From Dorea sp. CAG:317 (GTDB lineage: Bacteria; Bacillota; Clostridia; Lachnospirales; Lachnospiraceae): a DNA stretch of 26,516 nucleotides. The notes under the pieces are model-generated. The model worked only from the letters and a program-made list of their open reading frames with translations, was not told the DNA's origin and searched no databases. The stretch spans positions 161,445-187,960 of the forward strand of contig FR892679.1 in assembly GCA_000433535.1 (NCBI GenBank), written 5' to 3'. The position numbers and the translations under genes are program-made. Of the stretch, positions 1 to 8,041 are shown piece after piece (the first letter of the stretch is position 1; each line of letters begins with the position of its first letter).

Positions 1-603
1 TACTGCATCTTTCAATGCTCCGATCAATTCTGTTGCCTTATATGGCACAAGAAGTCCTGCCATATCTTTGATACAGATAGATGTTGCTCCCATGTCTTCG
101 ATTCTCTTAGCAATATCTACCCAGTAATCCATTGTATATGCATCGCCCAATGTATAGGACAGAGCAACCTGTGCGTCTGCTTTTTCCTTGTTCGCTGCTG
201 TAACTGCTGTCTGAAGATTACGAAGATCATTAAGACAGTCAAAAATTCGAATAATATCTATTCCGTTTGCAACGGATTTCTGTACAAAATATTCCACTAC
301 GTCATCTGCATATGGACGGTATCCTAAGATATTCTGTCCACGGAATAACATCTGAAGCTTTGTATTCTTAAATCCATCGCGGAATTTACGAAGTCTCTCC
401 CACGGATCTTCCTTTAAGAAACGAAGAGAGGCATCAAATGTAGCGCCGCCCCAGCACTCTACAGAGTGGTATCCTACCTGATCCATTTTCTTGATGATCG
501 GCAGCATCTGCTCCGTTGTCATACGTGTGGCAATCAGAGATTGGTGTGCATCACGCAGGATGGTCTCTGTTATTTTAATTGGTTTTTTCTCTATTTCTGC
601 CAT
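1..603 (-). CDS. oadA: Oxaloacetate decarboxylase alpha / pyruvate carboxylase B-type carboxyltransferase (partial)
   Basis: The N-terminal 201 residues are visible; the gene runs off the left edge of the window. The protein begins MAEIEKKPIKITETILRDAH and continues with a DRE-TIM-like barrel start, in which the RDAHQSL segment (Asp18, His20, Gln21) is the metal- and substrate-binding motif of OadA, PycB and transcarboxylase 5S subunits. Further matches are ECWGGATFDASLRFL, RGQNILGYRPYADDVV, RIFDCLNDLRN and CIKDMAGLL; the last contains the Lys of the family active site. These proteins transfer carboxyl between oxaloacetate (or pyruvate) and biotin. The start at 603 has GGAGGAAA about 6 bases upstream. 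It is the last visible gene of a minus-strand cluster, 45 bases after oadB. Because the biotin carrier is a separate gene, this protein probably lacks a biotinyl domain, but its C-terminus is outside the window. Confidence 0.93.
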   Translation of the reverse strand, partial: MAEIEKKPIKITETILRDAHQSLIATRMTTEQMLPIIKKMDQVGYHSVECWGGATFDASLRFLKEDPWERLRKFRDGFKNTKLQMLFRGQNILGYRPYADDVVEYFVQKSVANGIDIIRIFDCLNDLRNLQTAVTAANKEKADAQVALSYTLGDAYTMDYWVDIAKRIEDMGATSICIKDMAGLLVPYKATELIGALKDAV

Positions 604-648
604 GATTTCTTTCCTCCATAATTTTGTAAAATAAAATTACTAATCTTT

Positions 649-1800
649 TTATACTACTCCGAAGATTGCCATAAAGGTTCCGGCAGCTACTGCTGTTCCG
701 ATAACTCCGGCAACGTTAGGTCCCATTGCATGCATCAGCAGGAAGTTGGTAGGATCTGCCTCTGCTCCGACTTTCTGGGACACACGTGCTGCCATAGGAA
801 CTGCGGATACTCCGGCAGAACCGATCAGCGGATTTACCTTTCCGTGAGTTGCAATACACATCAATTTACCAAACAATACACCTGTCGCCGTACCTACAGC
901 AAATGCTACAAGTCCAAGAATGACGATCTTGATCGTATCCCAATTAAGGAACGCCTCTGCACTGGTTGTAGCGCCGACAGAAGTTCCAAGAAGGATAACA
1001 ACGATATACATCAGTGCATTGGATGCTGTGTCCGTAAGTTGTCTTACAACACCGGATTCACGGAAGAGATTTCCAAGCATCAACATACCAACCAATGGCG
1101 CTGTCGTTGGAAGGATTACACATACAACGATCGTAACAATGATCGGGAACAGGATTCTCTCAAGTTTGGATACCGGTCTTAACTGCTCCATCTTGATCTT
1201 ACGCTCTTTTTCGGTTGTCAGAAGCTTCATAATCGGAGGCTGGATAACCGGAACTAAAGCCATGTAAGAATAAGCCGCTACTGCGATCGGTCCCATAAGA
1301 GCTGTCTGCTGCAATTTACCGGCAAGGAAGATAGAAGTCGGTCCATCGGCTCCTCCGATAATGGAAACTGCCGCTGCCGCCTTGTCGGAAAATCCCATCG
1401 CCATAGCTCCAAGATACGCTGTAAAAATACCAAATTGTGCCGCTGCACCTAAAAGAAAGCTCTTAGGATTCGCGATCAGAGGTCCGAAGTCTGTCATCGC
1501 ACCTACGCCAAGGAAGATCAACGACGGAAGGATTGCCCACTCATCCAGTTTAAAGAAATAGTAAAGCAGTCCGCCGGTTCCGTTAGCTGCATCTTCCGCA
1601 TGCAACATAATATCCGGATAGATATTAACAAGAAGCATACCGAAAGCGATCGGTACCAGAAGCAGAGGCTCGAACCCACGTCGAATTGCTAAATACAGGA
1701 AAAAACATGCTACAGCAATCATGATCAAATTGCCCCATGTGAGACTGAAGAATGCTGTCTGCTGCACGAGGTTTCCCAATGTTTTTGTTATATATTCCAT
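649..1800 (-). CDS. oadB: Sodium ion-translocating decarboxylase beta subunit
   Basis: A 383-residue, very hydrophobic protein of the OadB/MmdB/GcdB family. In this family the beta subunit decarboxylates carboxybiotin and couples this to export of sodium ions across the membrane. The segment SIIGGADGPTSIFLAGKL contains the conserved Asp152 (GGADGPT), equivalent to the Asp known to be essential for sodium binding in the Klebsiella enzyme. Other family segments are FLGVGAMTDFGPLIANPKS and the C-terminal LLMHAMGPNVAGVIGTAVAAG. About nine to eleven membrane spans can be seen, and the length is normal for the family. The start has GGAGG about 7 bases upstream. It sits between the biotin carrier gene and oadA and was almost certainly co-transcribed with both. 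Confidence 0.96.
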   Translation of the reverse strand: MEYITKTLGNLVQQTAFFSLTWGNLIMIAVACFFLYLAIRRGFEPLLLVPIAFGMLLVNIYPDIMLHAEDAANGTGGLLYYFFKLDEWAILPSLIFLGVGAMTDFGPLIANPKSFLLGAAAQFGIFTAYLGAMAMGFSDKAAAAVSIIGGADGPTSIFLAGKLQQTALMGPIAVAAYSYMALVPVIQPPIMKLLTTEKERKIKMEQLRPVSKLERILFPIIVTIVVCVILPTTAPLVGMLMLGNLFRESGVVRQLTDTASNALMYIVVILLGTSVGATTSAEAFLNWDTIKIVILGLVAFAVGTATGVLFGKLMCIATHGKVNPLIGSAGVSAVPMAARVSQKVGAEADPTNFLLMHAMGPNVAGVIGTAVAAGTFMAIFGVV

Positions 1801-1848
1801 TTTTTAACCTCCAGTCGTGTCTGTTCCATCTAAGGAATCAGTTTCACA

Positions 1849-2220
1849 TTAGTTTAATGTAGCTAACACCGCGCCTGCTTCAATTGCATCGCCCACTGCT
1901 GCGTCAATGCTTGCAACTGTTCCGTCTTCCGGTGCCACAACTGGAATTTCCATCTTCATTGCTTCGATAATTACAACAGCATCGCCCTTCTTCACGCTCT
2001 GTCCAACATTTGCCTCAATCTTAAATACTTTTCCTGCTGCTCCCGCTTTCACTTCCACAGAACCTGCTCCTGCTGCTTTTGCCGGAGCCTTTGGAGCCGG
2101 CGCTGCTTTTGGTGCTGCTTTCGGAGCCTTAGGTGCTGCCTTTGGTGCTGCCCCTGCTCCATTTTCCTCTACGGTCACATCATAGACATTGCCATTTACT
2201 GTAATTGTATAATTTTTCAT
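1849..2220 (-). CDS. Biotin carboxyl carrier protein of the decarboxylase complex
   Basis: A 123-residue biotinyl carrier. It has a short N-terminal beta segment (MKNYTITVNGNVYDVTVEE), an Ala/Pro/Lys-rich flexible linker at about residues 24-53, and a biotinyl/lipoyl domain to the end. The biotin site is EAMKMEIPV with Lys89 as the biotinylated residue. The carrier moves CO2 as carboxybiotin from the cytoplasmic carboxyltransferase to the OadB pump, like GcdC, MmdC or the 1.3S transcarboxylase subunit. The frame stays open upstream to 2253, but AGGAGGA at 2227-2233 is placed correctly only for the ATG at 2220, so I chose that start. The linker has a reversed low-complexity open frame on the other strand, which is not a gene. 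Which specific complex it serves (oxaloacetate or acyl-CoA) cannot be told from this domain. Confidence 0.93.
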   Translation of the reverse strand: MKNYTITVNGNVYDVTVEENGAGAAPKAAPKAPKAAPKAAPAPKAPAKAAGAGSVEVKAGAAGKVFKIEANVGQSVKKGDAVVIIEAMKMEIPVVAPEDGTVASIDAAVGDAIEAGAVLATLN

Positions 2221-2240
2221 TTTGATTCCTCCTATTTTCA

Positions 2241-3014
2241 CTATGAATTCCATTTATTAGCCGGACGTCTTCGAATACTTCTTACTACGAATCCATCCGT
2301 TGTCGTACCATCTGCAGCTGCGATCGCAGCTGCGATTACTGCAACAAGCTCTGTGTCATCGGTCACATCCTGCTCTTCGGATACCTCTTCTACAACAGGT
2401 TCTTCCACAACCTCTTTTTCCGCTTCTTTTGGTTTCTTCTTCAGAGCATTTTCAATTGCCGGGATATATTTAAACAGGGAAATAATAAGGGAAATGAAAA
2501 TCAATACCATAAATACAGTTCCCATTCCAAGCAATGTATTAAGTCCTGCTTTCTTTAAGATCTCTCCTGTAGAATACTGTGCATCTACCGTCATACTCTC
2601 AAGATTTAAGTTGTCATCAAAGATAAATGTAAGAGATGCGTCTCGATTTTTAAACTGTGCCTCTGTTGTTACTTTCAGTTCATCTTCAGAAGCTTCGTAC
2701 ACATAATCTCCATGTCCTACATAAGCACCGCATTCTTCCACGCCTGCTGTCCAGCTCTCCATTGCTCCCAGGAAGCTGTCCGGTGTATATGGAAGCCCTG
2801 CCTGCATCAATTGATACTGGATTTCATAATCTGATAGTTCTCCCCACTGCTCCATTGCCGCATCATCAGCAGAAGAACAGTAGCTTACCAGGAATTCTAC
2901 AGACTGTTCAACAGTTGCTTTGTCATAGTCAAGCTCTGCCTTTGTACTGGCACATCCTGTAAAACACAATATCGCAGTCAGAGTACAGATTAATAAGCTT
3001 AATTTTTTCTTCAC
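2241..3014 (-). CDS. OadG-family gamma subunit with lipoprotein signal and extracytoplasmic domain
   Basis: A 257-residue protein that starts with GTG (GAGGTGAGG upstream). Residues 1-21 form a lipoprotein signal peptide with lipobox Thr19-Gly20-Cys21. An extracytoplasmic domain of about 135 residues follows, resembling the DUF3887-type domains found on some clostridial OadG proteins. One membrane span is near residues 160-185 (LGMGTVFMVLIFISLIISLF), then an acidic Glu/Val-rich linker and a C-terminal tail, AVIAAAIAA...FVVRSIRRRPANKWN, that is typical of gamma subunits. OadG normally anchors and assembles the alpha and beta subunits and binds zinc. Here the canonical short gamma has gained an outside domain and a lipid anchor. 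The gene lies 14 bases after the carboxyltransferase and about 20 before the biotin carrier. The OadG call is firm; the function of the outside domain is unknown. Confidence 0.85.
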   Translation of the reverse strand: MKKKLSLLICTLTAILCFTGCASTKAELDYDKATVEQSVEFLVSYCSSADDAAMEQWGELSDYEIQYQLMQAGLPYTPDSFLGAMESWTAGVEECGAYVGHGDYVYEASEDELKVTTEAQFKNRDASLTFIFDDNLNLESMTVDAQYSTGEILKKAGLNTLLGMGTVFMVLIFISLIISLFKYIPAIENALKKKPKEAEKEVVEEPVVEEVSEEQDVTDDTELVAVIAAAIAAADGTTTDGFVVRSIRRRPANKWNS

Positions 3015-3028
3015 TTTGCCTCACCTCT

Positions 3029-4462
3029 CTAAACTGTTCCGTGTTTTTTCATGGGACGGTCTTCCCTCTTTGTAAATAACATTTCAAATGCTCCGATTAC
3101 ATATTTTCTTGTATCAGCCGGAGCAATGATCGTATCTACATATCCTCTCCTTGCCGCTGCATATGGACTGGATTGCAATTCTTTGTATTCTGTCGCTTTC
3201 ACCTTTATCACATCTGCATCTGCATCTGCATACATGATCTTCGCTGCAAGTGCTGCATCCATCATTCCGATCTCAGAAGTCTCCCATGCATACACCATGT
3301 CTGCACCTGTAGATTTACTGTTCATGGCAACATAAGCACTTCCGAAAGCTTTGCCTGTCACAACATTTACCTTCGGCACTGTTGCGTTAGCAAATGCATA
3401 CGTCAATTTTGCCGCAGCTTTCGCCAGATGTTTCTCATCATACTCGCTTGCCGCAAAACCAGATACATTTGTCAGGGACAATACCGGAATATTGAAAGCA
3501 TCACAGAACTCAACAAACTCTGCGGCTTTGTTCGCACCGTCTGCGGATAAGGAACCATCAAACTGAGCAGCGATCTCTCCTTCTTCATTATATACAACGG
3601 AACGATTCGCAACTGCGCCGACTGTCATTCCGTTTAATCGGATAAATCCAGTCACCATATCTTGTGCGAAATCTTTCTTTGTCTCAAAGAAAATCTGATC
3701 ATCTGAAATCTGTGAAAGCGCAATCGCTACATCCTCAAATGCATCTTCAATCCCTTCACATACTCTGTTAAGATCATCATTACATTCATCATAAGAAGCA
3801 TCCTCTTCATTATTACAAGGAAGCATACAGATCAACGTGCGGATATCTTCAAGAATTTCGTCTTCTGTCTCCACGCCATCCACAAGACCAACTTCTTTGC
3901 TTTGGAATGCTGCACTTGCTGTATCACACTTTTCAATGCGGTTTCCTGCAATAGCATTTGGAGAATTAACAAATAATCTTCCCTTTTCTTCCATAAATGT
4001 AAAGTCTGCAAGCGCCGGAATCAAGGAAAGACCGCCGCCGCACATTCCGAAGATCGCTGTGATCTGAGGAATCACGCCTGATGCCATAGACTGTTTCAAA
4101 TATAAGCCTCCGAAAGCTTCCAGTGCATCTGTTGCTTCCTGAAGTCTCAATCCTGCACAATCAATCAGTCCAATGACCGGAGCACCCATCTTCATTGCCA
4201 TATCATAAATACGCGCAATCTTCTTCGCATGCATCTCGCCAATTGCACCATTTAATACAGATACATCCTGACTGTATACATACACCAAGTTCCCATCAAT
4301 CACTCCATAACCGGTAATTACACCGTCTGCCGGAGTTTCTTTTTCCTGCATGTTGAAATCTGTATTTCTCGCTGTAACAGCACCGCCGATTTCAACAAAG
4401 CTTCCTGCATCAAGCATCGCTGCAATTCGTCTGCCTGCTGCATTTTCTGTTTTGTTGCCCAT
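3029..4462 (-). CDS. Acyl-CoA-type carboxyltransferase (MmdA / PccB / 12S-like)
   Basis: A 477-residue carboxyltransferase with two crotonase-like halves, as in methylmalonyl-CoA decarboxylase alpha, propionyl-CoA carboxylase beta and the 12S subunit of transcarboxylase. The N-half contains TPADGVITGYGVIDGNLVYV, GAIGEMHAKKIARIYD, a glycine-rich CoA-binding stretch AIFGMCGGGLSLIPALAD and FVNSPNAI. The C-half contains FIRLNGMTVGAVANRS, KAAEFVEFCDAFNIPVLSL and VVTGKAFGSAYVAMNSK. It is somewhat shorter than the usual 500-520 residues. The start at 4462 is preceded by GGAGG 8 bases upstream; an in-frame ATG at 4477 overlaps that site and has no ribosome binding site of its own. It is the first gene of the cluster. 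Its true acyl-CoA substrate cannot be assigned from sequence by eye. Confidence 0.9.
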   Translation of the reverse strand: MGNKTENAAGRRIAAMLDAGSFVEIGGAVTARNTDFNMQEKETPADGVITGYGVIDGNLVYVYSQDVSVLNGAIGEMHAKKIARIYDMAMKMGAPVIGLIDCAGLRLQEATDALEAFGGLYLKQSMASGVIPQITAIFGMCGGGLSLIPALADFTFMEEKGRLFVNSPNAIAGNRIEKCDTASAAFQSKEVGLVDGVETEDEILEDIRTLICMLPCNNEEDASYDECNDDLNRVCEGIEDAFEDVAIALSQISDDQIFFETKKDFAQDMVTGFIRLNGMTVGAVANRSVVYNEEGEIAAQFDGSLSADGANKAAEFVEFCDAFNIPVLSLTNVSGFAASEYDEKHLAKAAAKLTYAFANATVPKVNVVTGKAFGSAYVAMNSKSTGADMVYAWETSEIGMMDAALAAKIMYADADADVIKVKATEYKELQSSPYAAARRGYVDTIIAPADTRKYVIGAFEMLFTKREDRPMKKHGTV

Positions 4463-4536
4463 AGTCCAGTCCTCCATTTTTTATTTTAAATTGGGTTAAT
4501 TACTTCCTTATTAAAAGTAAAACCAAATTTTTGCCA

Positions 4537-4570
4537 ATTATATTATATCCTTTTTTATAGTGCTCCGCAA
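4537..4570 (-). promoter_or_regulatory. Candidate promoter of the decarboxylase cluster
   Basis: On the minus strand TTGCGG (4565-4570) is followed after 17 bases by TATAAT (4542-4547), and a second overlapping TATAAT lies at 4537-4542. This would start transcription about 70 bases before the carboxyltransferase start. The -10 is a perfect match and the -35 is partial. Confidence 0.5.
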
Positions 4571-4588
4571 TACTTTTCACTCTGTTTT

Positions 4589-4602
4589 GTCAAATATTTG
4601 AC
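4589..4602. promoter_or_regulatory. Perfect 14-bp palindrome, candidate operator
   Basis: GTCAAATATTTGAC reads identically on both strands. It lies between the two divergent transcription units, about 20 bases upstream of the minus-strand -35 and 48 bases upstream of the plus-strand -35. Size and placement suit a dimeric regulator; the regulator is unknown. Confidence 0.45.
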
Positions 4603-4650
4603 GTTCAAATTTTATTCTAAATAATTTATTAACTTTTTCTTAAGTTCTCA

Positions 4651-4679
4651 TTGTAATAATCAATTCTTTGTGTTATAAT
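4651..4679 (+). promoter_or_regulatory. Promoter of the peptide transporter gene
   Basis: TTGTAA (4651-4656), a 17-base spacer and a perfect TATAAT (4674-4679) precede the transporter. The predicted start near 4686 gives a leader of about 90 bases. A 6-bp inverted repeat, TACAAG with CTTGTA (4681-4697), overlaps the predicted transcription start. Apart from these sites, the cluster promoter and the 14-bp palindrome, I see nothing else in the gap 4463-4776, which is otherwise very AT-rich. Confidence 0.65.
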
Positions 4680-4776
4680 TTACAAGTCGAGCTTGTACAT
4701 ATGCATTTCTTTTATCTAATGCTGACAAGTTTCACTAATATTTATTTTCATTTTTAATAATTGGAGGGATAAAAAA

Positions 4777-6138
4777 ATGGAAAAAGCAAAAAAAGGAAAA
4801 CCATTTGGCTTTTACGTTTGCGCACTCGGATTTACATTTGAGCGTCTTGCATTCTACACAGTAAAATATCTGTTAGCCATTTGGATCGCAACAGAAGTTG
4901 CATCAGGCGGTCTTGGATTATCCGACGTCGAAGGTGCTGCTATGTCTGGTTCTTTCGTAGCATGGACATACATCACACCTATCTTTGGTGGTTACATCGC
5001 TGACCACTGGATCAGCCCAAGAATCTGTGTACCATTAGGAATGATCCTTATGGGACTTGGATATGTATGTACATGGAAAGCTGATTCTATGGCACTTGTA
5101 TGGGCAATGATCATTCTTGTATCAATCGGTACTGGTCTGTTCAAAGGTAACTTATCCGGTATCAATGGTCTTCTGTTCCACGATGCTGAGGAACTGGACG
5201 AGGCTTTCTCAATTCAGTACTCTTTCGTTAACATCGGATCATTCATCGGTACAACATTCATTGCTATGCTTGCTACAACAGGTTTGTTCGGTATCAAGAC
5301 AAGCTTCAACACTGTATTCTTAATCTGTGGTATCTTCATGTTCATCGATGCTGCATGGTTCATCCTTAACAGCAAAGCTCTTGGCGAAGCTGGTAAGAAA
5401 CCATTCAAAGTTGACCAGCGTGAATTCGAAGCAGCAGGTAAAAAAGAAGGTACTGATGCAAAACTTACATCCGGTGATGTTAAGCGTATCGTTGCAATTA
5501 TCCTTGTAACTCTGTTCTCCAGTATCTTCTGGATGGTTTGGTACATGGCTTACATGCCAGCTTACTACCGCTTCGGTTGGGGTGATGGTGCTGACTACAT
5601 GAACCTTGCTAACTGGTACGTTGGAAGCTTCCAGATTCCTACTTCTTGGTTCGACTCTGTAAATGCTTTAGTATGTATCATCTTAGGTCCTGTACTTGCT
5701 ATGGTTTGGGCTAAAATGGCTAAGAGACCGAAGGGCGACATGAGCATGTTCAAGAAAACAGCTCTTGGTATTATGCTTGTAGGATGTTCTTACATTGTAA
5801 TGGTTATCGCTGACAAGATCGCAGCTGCTAACGGACAGTGTTCTGTATTCTGGTTAGCACTTGTATGTCTGTTGATGTCAGTTGGTGAGATGGTATTCTC
5901 CCCACTTGGTAACTCATTTGTTTCCAAACTTGCTCCAGCTAAAGTACTTGGTCTGTTACTTGGTTTCTGGCCAATCGCAGTATTCCTTGCTCAGAAGATT
6001 TACCCAAGCTTATATGCATGGTTAAAGACTCTTGACTTCACAATGGGATACGGTGGATTAGCAGCAGTTATTATCGTTCTTGGTCTTATCCTCTGGGCAT
6101 TCAGTGGAAAACTTGACGAAATGGAAAAAGCTGAATAA
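4777..6138 (+). CDS. POT/PTR2-family proton-dependent oligopeptide transporter
   Basis: A 453-residue membrane protein with about 12 spans. The first span carries FTFERLAFYTVKYLL, matching the ER-containing helix-1 motif of POT transporters. The family signature is clear in IGTGLFKGNLSGINGLLF followed by DEAFSIQYSFVNIGSFIG. A late segment, QIPTSWFDSVNALVCIILGP, matches the second conserved POT block. POT proteins import di- and tripeptides using the proton gradient. The usual ExxER motif has Phe instead of its first Glu, so the proton coupling or substrate range may differ. GGAGGG lies 8 bases before the ATG. The gene is dominated by a few codons (GCT, GGT, CTT, ATC), suggesting high expression. 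The next gene is a proline-peptide peptidase, which supports a peptide-use role. Confidence 0.9.
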   Translation: MEKAKKGKPFGFYVCALGFTFERLAFYTVKYLLAIWIATEVASGGLGLSDVEGAAMSGSFVAWTYITPIFGGYIADHWISPRICVPLGMILMGLGYVCTWKADSMALVWAMIILVSIGTGLFKGNLSGINGLLFHDAEELDEAFSIQYSFVNIGSFIGTTFIAMLATTGLFGIKTSFNTVFLICGIFMFIDAAWFILNSKALGEAGKKPFKVDQREFEAAGKKEGTDAKLTSGDVKRIVAIILVTLFSSIFWMVWYMAYMPAYYRFGWGDGADYMNLANWYVGSFQIPTSWFDSVNALVCIILGPVLAMVWAKMAKRPKGDMSMFKKTALGIMLVGCSYIVMVIADKIAAANGQCSVFWLALVCLLMSVGEMVFSPLGNSFVSKLAPAKVLGLLLGFWPIAVFLAQKIYPSLYAWLKTLDFTMGYGGLAAVIIVLGLILWAFSGKLDEMEKAE

Positions 6139-6159
6139 TCAACAATTTCATAAAGATCG

Positions 6160-6189
6160 AAAAAGAGATTGCGCCAGCGGTCTCTTTTT
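6160..6189 (+). terminator. Hairpin with T-tract between transporter and peptidase genes
   Basis: AAAAAGAGA (6160-6168) pairs with TCTCTTTTT (6181-6189) around a 12-base loop that can form an extra CGC/GCG pair. It ends in five T residues, so it is a plausible terminator or attenuator that would lower expression of the peptidase relative to the transporter. Confidence 0.6.
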
Positions 6190-6240
6190 CAAATGACAGA
6201 TTTTTTAAGACATCATTCTATTTTAAGGAGGTTTTTGGTC

Positions 6241-8028
6241 ATGACAGTATCAGAAAGAATTGCAAAGCTTCGCTCTCTTATGGACGAAAAGAACATTGAT
6301 GCTTACGTTGTTCCTACTGCTGACTTCCATCAGAGCGAATATGTTGGGGAACACTTTAAAGCAAGAAAATTCATCACTGGTTTCAGTGGCTCTTACGGAA
6401 CTGCTGTCATCTGCAAAGATGATGCAGGTTTATGGACAGACGGAAGATATTTCTTCCAGGCAGAAAATGAAATGGCAGGTACCGGTGTACGCTTAATGAA
6501 GATGTTCGTAGGCGACACACCTTCTATCACAGAATATCTGGCAGACAAGATTCCATCCGGCGGAACTGTTGCATTTGACGGACGTGTTCTCTCTATGGGT
6601 GAAGGTCAGGAATATGAGGATGCACTTGCTTCCAAAGGAATCAATATCGACTATTCCGAGGATCTCATCGATACAATTTGGGAAGACAGACCGGCATTAT
6701 CAGACAAACCGGCATTCTTCCTGGAAGAGAAATATTCCGGTGAAAGTACAGCATCTAAACTGGAGCGCGTGCGTAAAGTAATGACTGAAAAAGGCGCTAC
6801 CGTACACGCAATTGCTTCTCTTGATGATGTATGCTGGCTCTTGAATGTACGTGGTGATGATATTGATTTCTTCCCACTGCTTCTCTCCTATGCCATTGTA
6901 AAAATGGATAGTGTTGAGCTCTATGTCGATGAGAAAAAATTAAATGACCAGATTCTCGGTGAACTCAAAAAGGCAAATGTAAATCTTCACGCATACAACG
7001 ATATTTACGAAGATATCAAGAAACTGGATGCTTCTGAGACCATCCTGATTGATCCAATGAAGATGAACTACGCTCTTTACAAAAACATTCCTTGCCACAT
7101 CGTTGAAGCTGCTAATCCGACCATTCTCATGAAGGCTATGAAGAATGAGACAGAGCTTGAAAATATCAGAGCTGCTCATATTAAAGACGGTGTTGCTATT
7201 ACAAAGTTCATGTACTGGATCAAAAATAACTTCGATAAGGAGACTATTACAGAATTAAGTTCTATTCAAAAACTTACTTCTCTTCGTGCAGAGCAAGACG
7301 GTTATATCCGTGACAGCTTCGAGCCACTGTGTGCTTACAAAGATCACGCAGCCATGATGCACTACTCTCCTTCTGAAGAGACAGATGTAAAATTAGAAAA
7401 AGGCGCTTTCTTCCTGAATGATACAGGCGGCGGATACTATGAAGGTTCTACCGATATCACAAGAACATTCGTCCTTGGCTCTGTCGACCAGCAGATGAAG
7501 AAATACTTTACTGCTGTTGTACGTGCAATGATGAACCTTTCCCGTGCAAAATTCCTGTATGGATGTTACGGATATAACCTTGACGTCCTTGCAAGAGGAC
7601 CGATCTGGGATCTTGACCTTGATTTCCAGTGCGGTACAGGACACGGTGTCGGATACCTTGCAAACGTTCACGAACCACCGACAGGTTTCAGATGGTATGT
7701 TGTACCAAGCAAGAACGAACATCACAAACTGGAAGAAGGCATGGTTATCACAGATGAGCCTGGTATCTACGAAGATGGTCAGTTCGGTATTCGTATCGAA
7801 AATGAATTTATCGTAAGAAAAGGTGTCCAGAATAAATACGGACAGTTCATGCACTTCGAGACAATCACTTTTGCTCCAATCGACTTAGACGGTATTGATC
7901 CGGAAGAAATGAGCAAATCTGAAAGAGAATGGCTGAATAACTACCACAAAGATGTATACGAAAAGATCGGACCACATCTCACAGAAGAAGAAAGAGAATG
8001 GCTGAAAGAGTATACAAGAGCAATCTAA
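6241..8028 (+). CDS. pepP: Xaa-Pro aminopeptidase (aminopeptidase P, M24B family)
   Basis: A 595-residue metallopeptidase that removes an N-terminal residue from peptides with proline in the second position. Two creatinase-like N-terminal domains (about residues 1-310; the start VSERIAKLRSLMDEKNIDAY is typical) precede the pita-bread catalytic domain. The two-metal site is complete: Asp394 and Asp405 in NDTGGGYYEGSTDITRTF, His468 in GTGHGVG, Glu506 in TDEPGIY and Glu520 in RIENEF. The length matches the long, eukaryote-like aminopeptidase P form. The frame stays open back to 6169, but that part lies inside the upstream hairpin; AAGGAGG at 6225-6231 fixes the start at 6241. No signal peptide is seen, so it is cytoplasmic. 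Together with the preceding POT transporter it forms a peptide import and degradation pair. Confidence 0.95.
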   Translation: MTVSERIAKLRSLMDEKNIDAYVVPTADFHQSEYVGEHFKARKFITGFSGSYGTAVICKDDAGLWTDGRYFFQAENEMAGTGVRLMKMFVGDTPSITEYLADKIPSGGTVAFDGRVLSMGEGQEYEDALASKGINIDYSEDLIDTIWEDRPALSDKPAFFLEEKYSGESTASKLERVRKVMTEKGATVHAIASLDDVCWLLNVRGDDIDFFPLLLSYAIVKMDSVELYVDEKKLNDQILGELKKANVNLHAYNDIYEDIKKLDASETILIDPMKMNYALYKNIPCHIVEAANPTILMKAMKNETELENIRAAHIKDGVAITKFMYWIKNNFDKETITELSSIQKLTSLRAEQDGYIRDSFEPLCAYKDHAAMMHYSPSEETDVKLEKGAFFLNDTGGGYYEGSTDITRTFVLGSVDQQMKKYFTAVVRAMMNLSRAKFLYGCYGYNLDVLARGPIWDLDLDFQCGTGHGVGYLANVHEPPTGFRWYVVPSKNEHHKLEEGMVITDEPGIYEDGQFGIRIENEFIVRKGVQNKYGQFMHFETITFAPIDLDGIDPEEMSKSEREWLNNYHKDVYEKIGPHLTEEEREWLKEYTRAI

Positions 8029-8041
8029 GATATTGCTTACG

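Noticed and set aside
1907..2185. Ala/Pro-rich plus-strand open frame opposite the biotin carrier
   Set aside because: It mirrors the low-complexity linker of the real gene; no ribosome binding site or domain.
6169..6240. N-terminal extension of pepP from a TTG codon at 6169
   Set aside because: It begins within the terminator hairpin; AAGGAGG at 6225-6231 points to the ATG at 6241, where family similarity starts.
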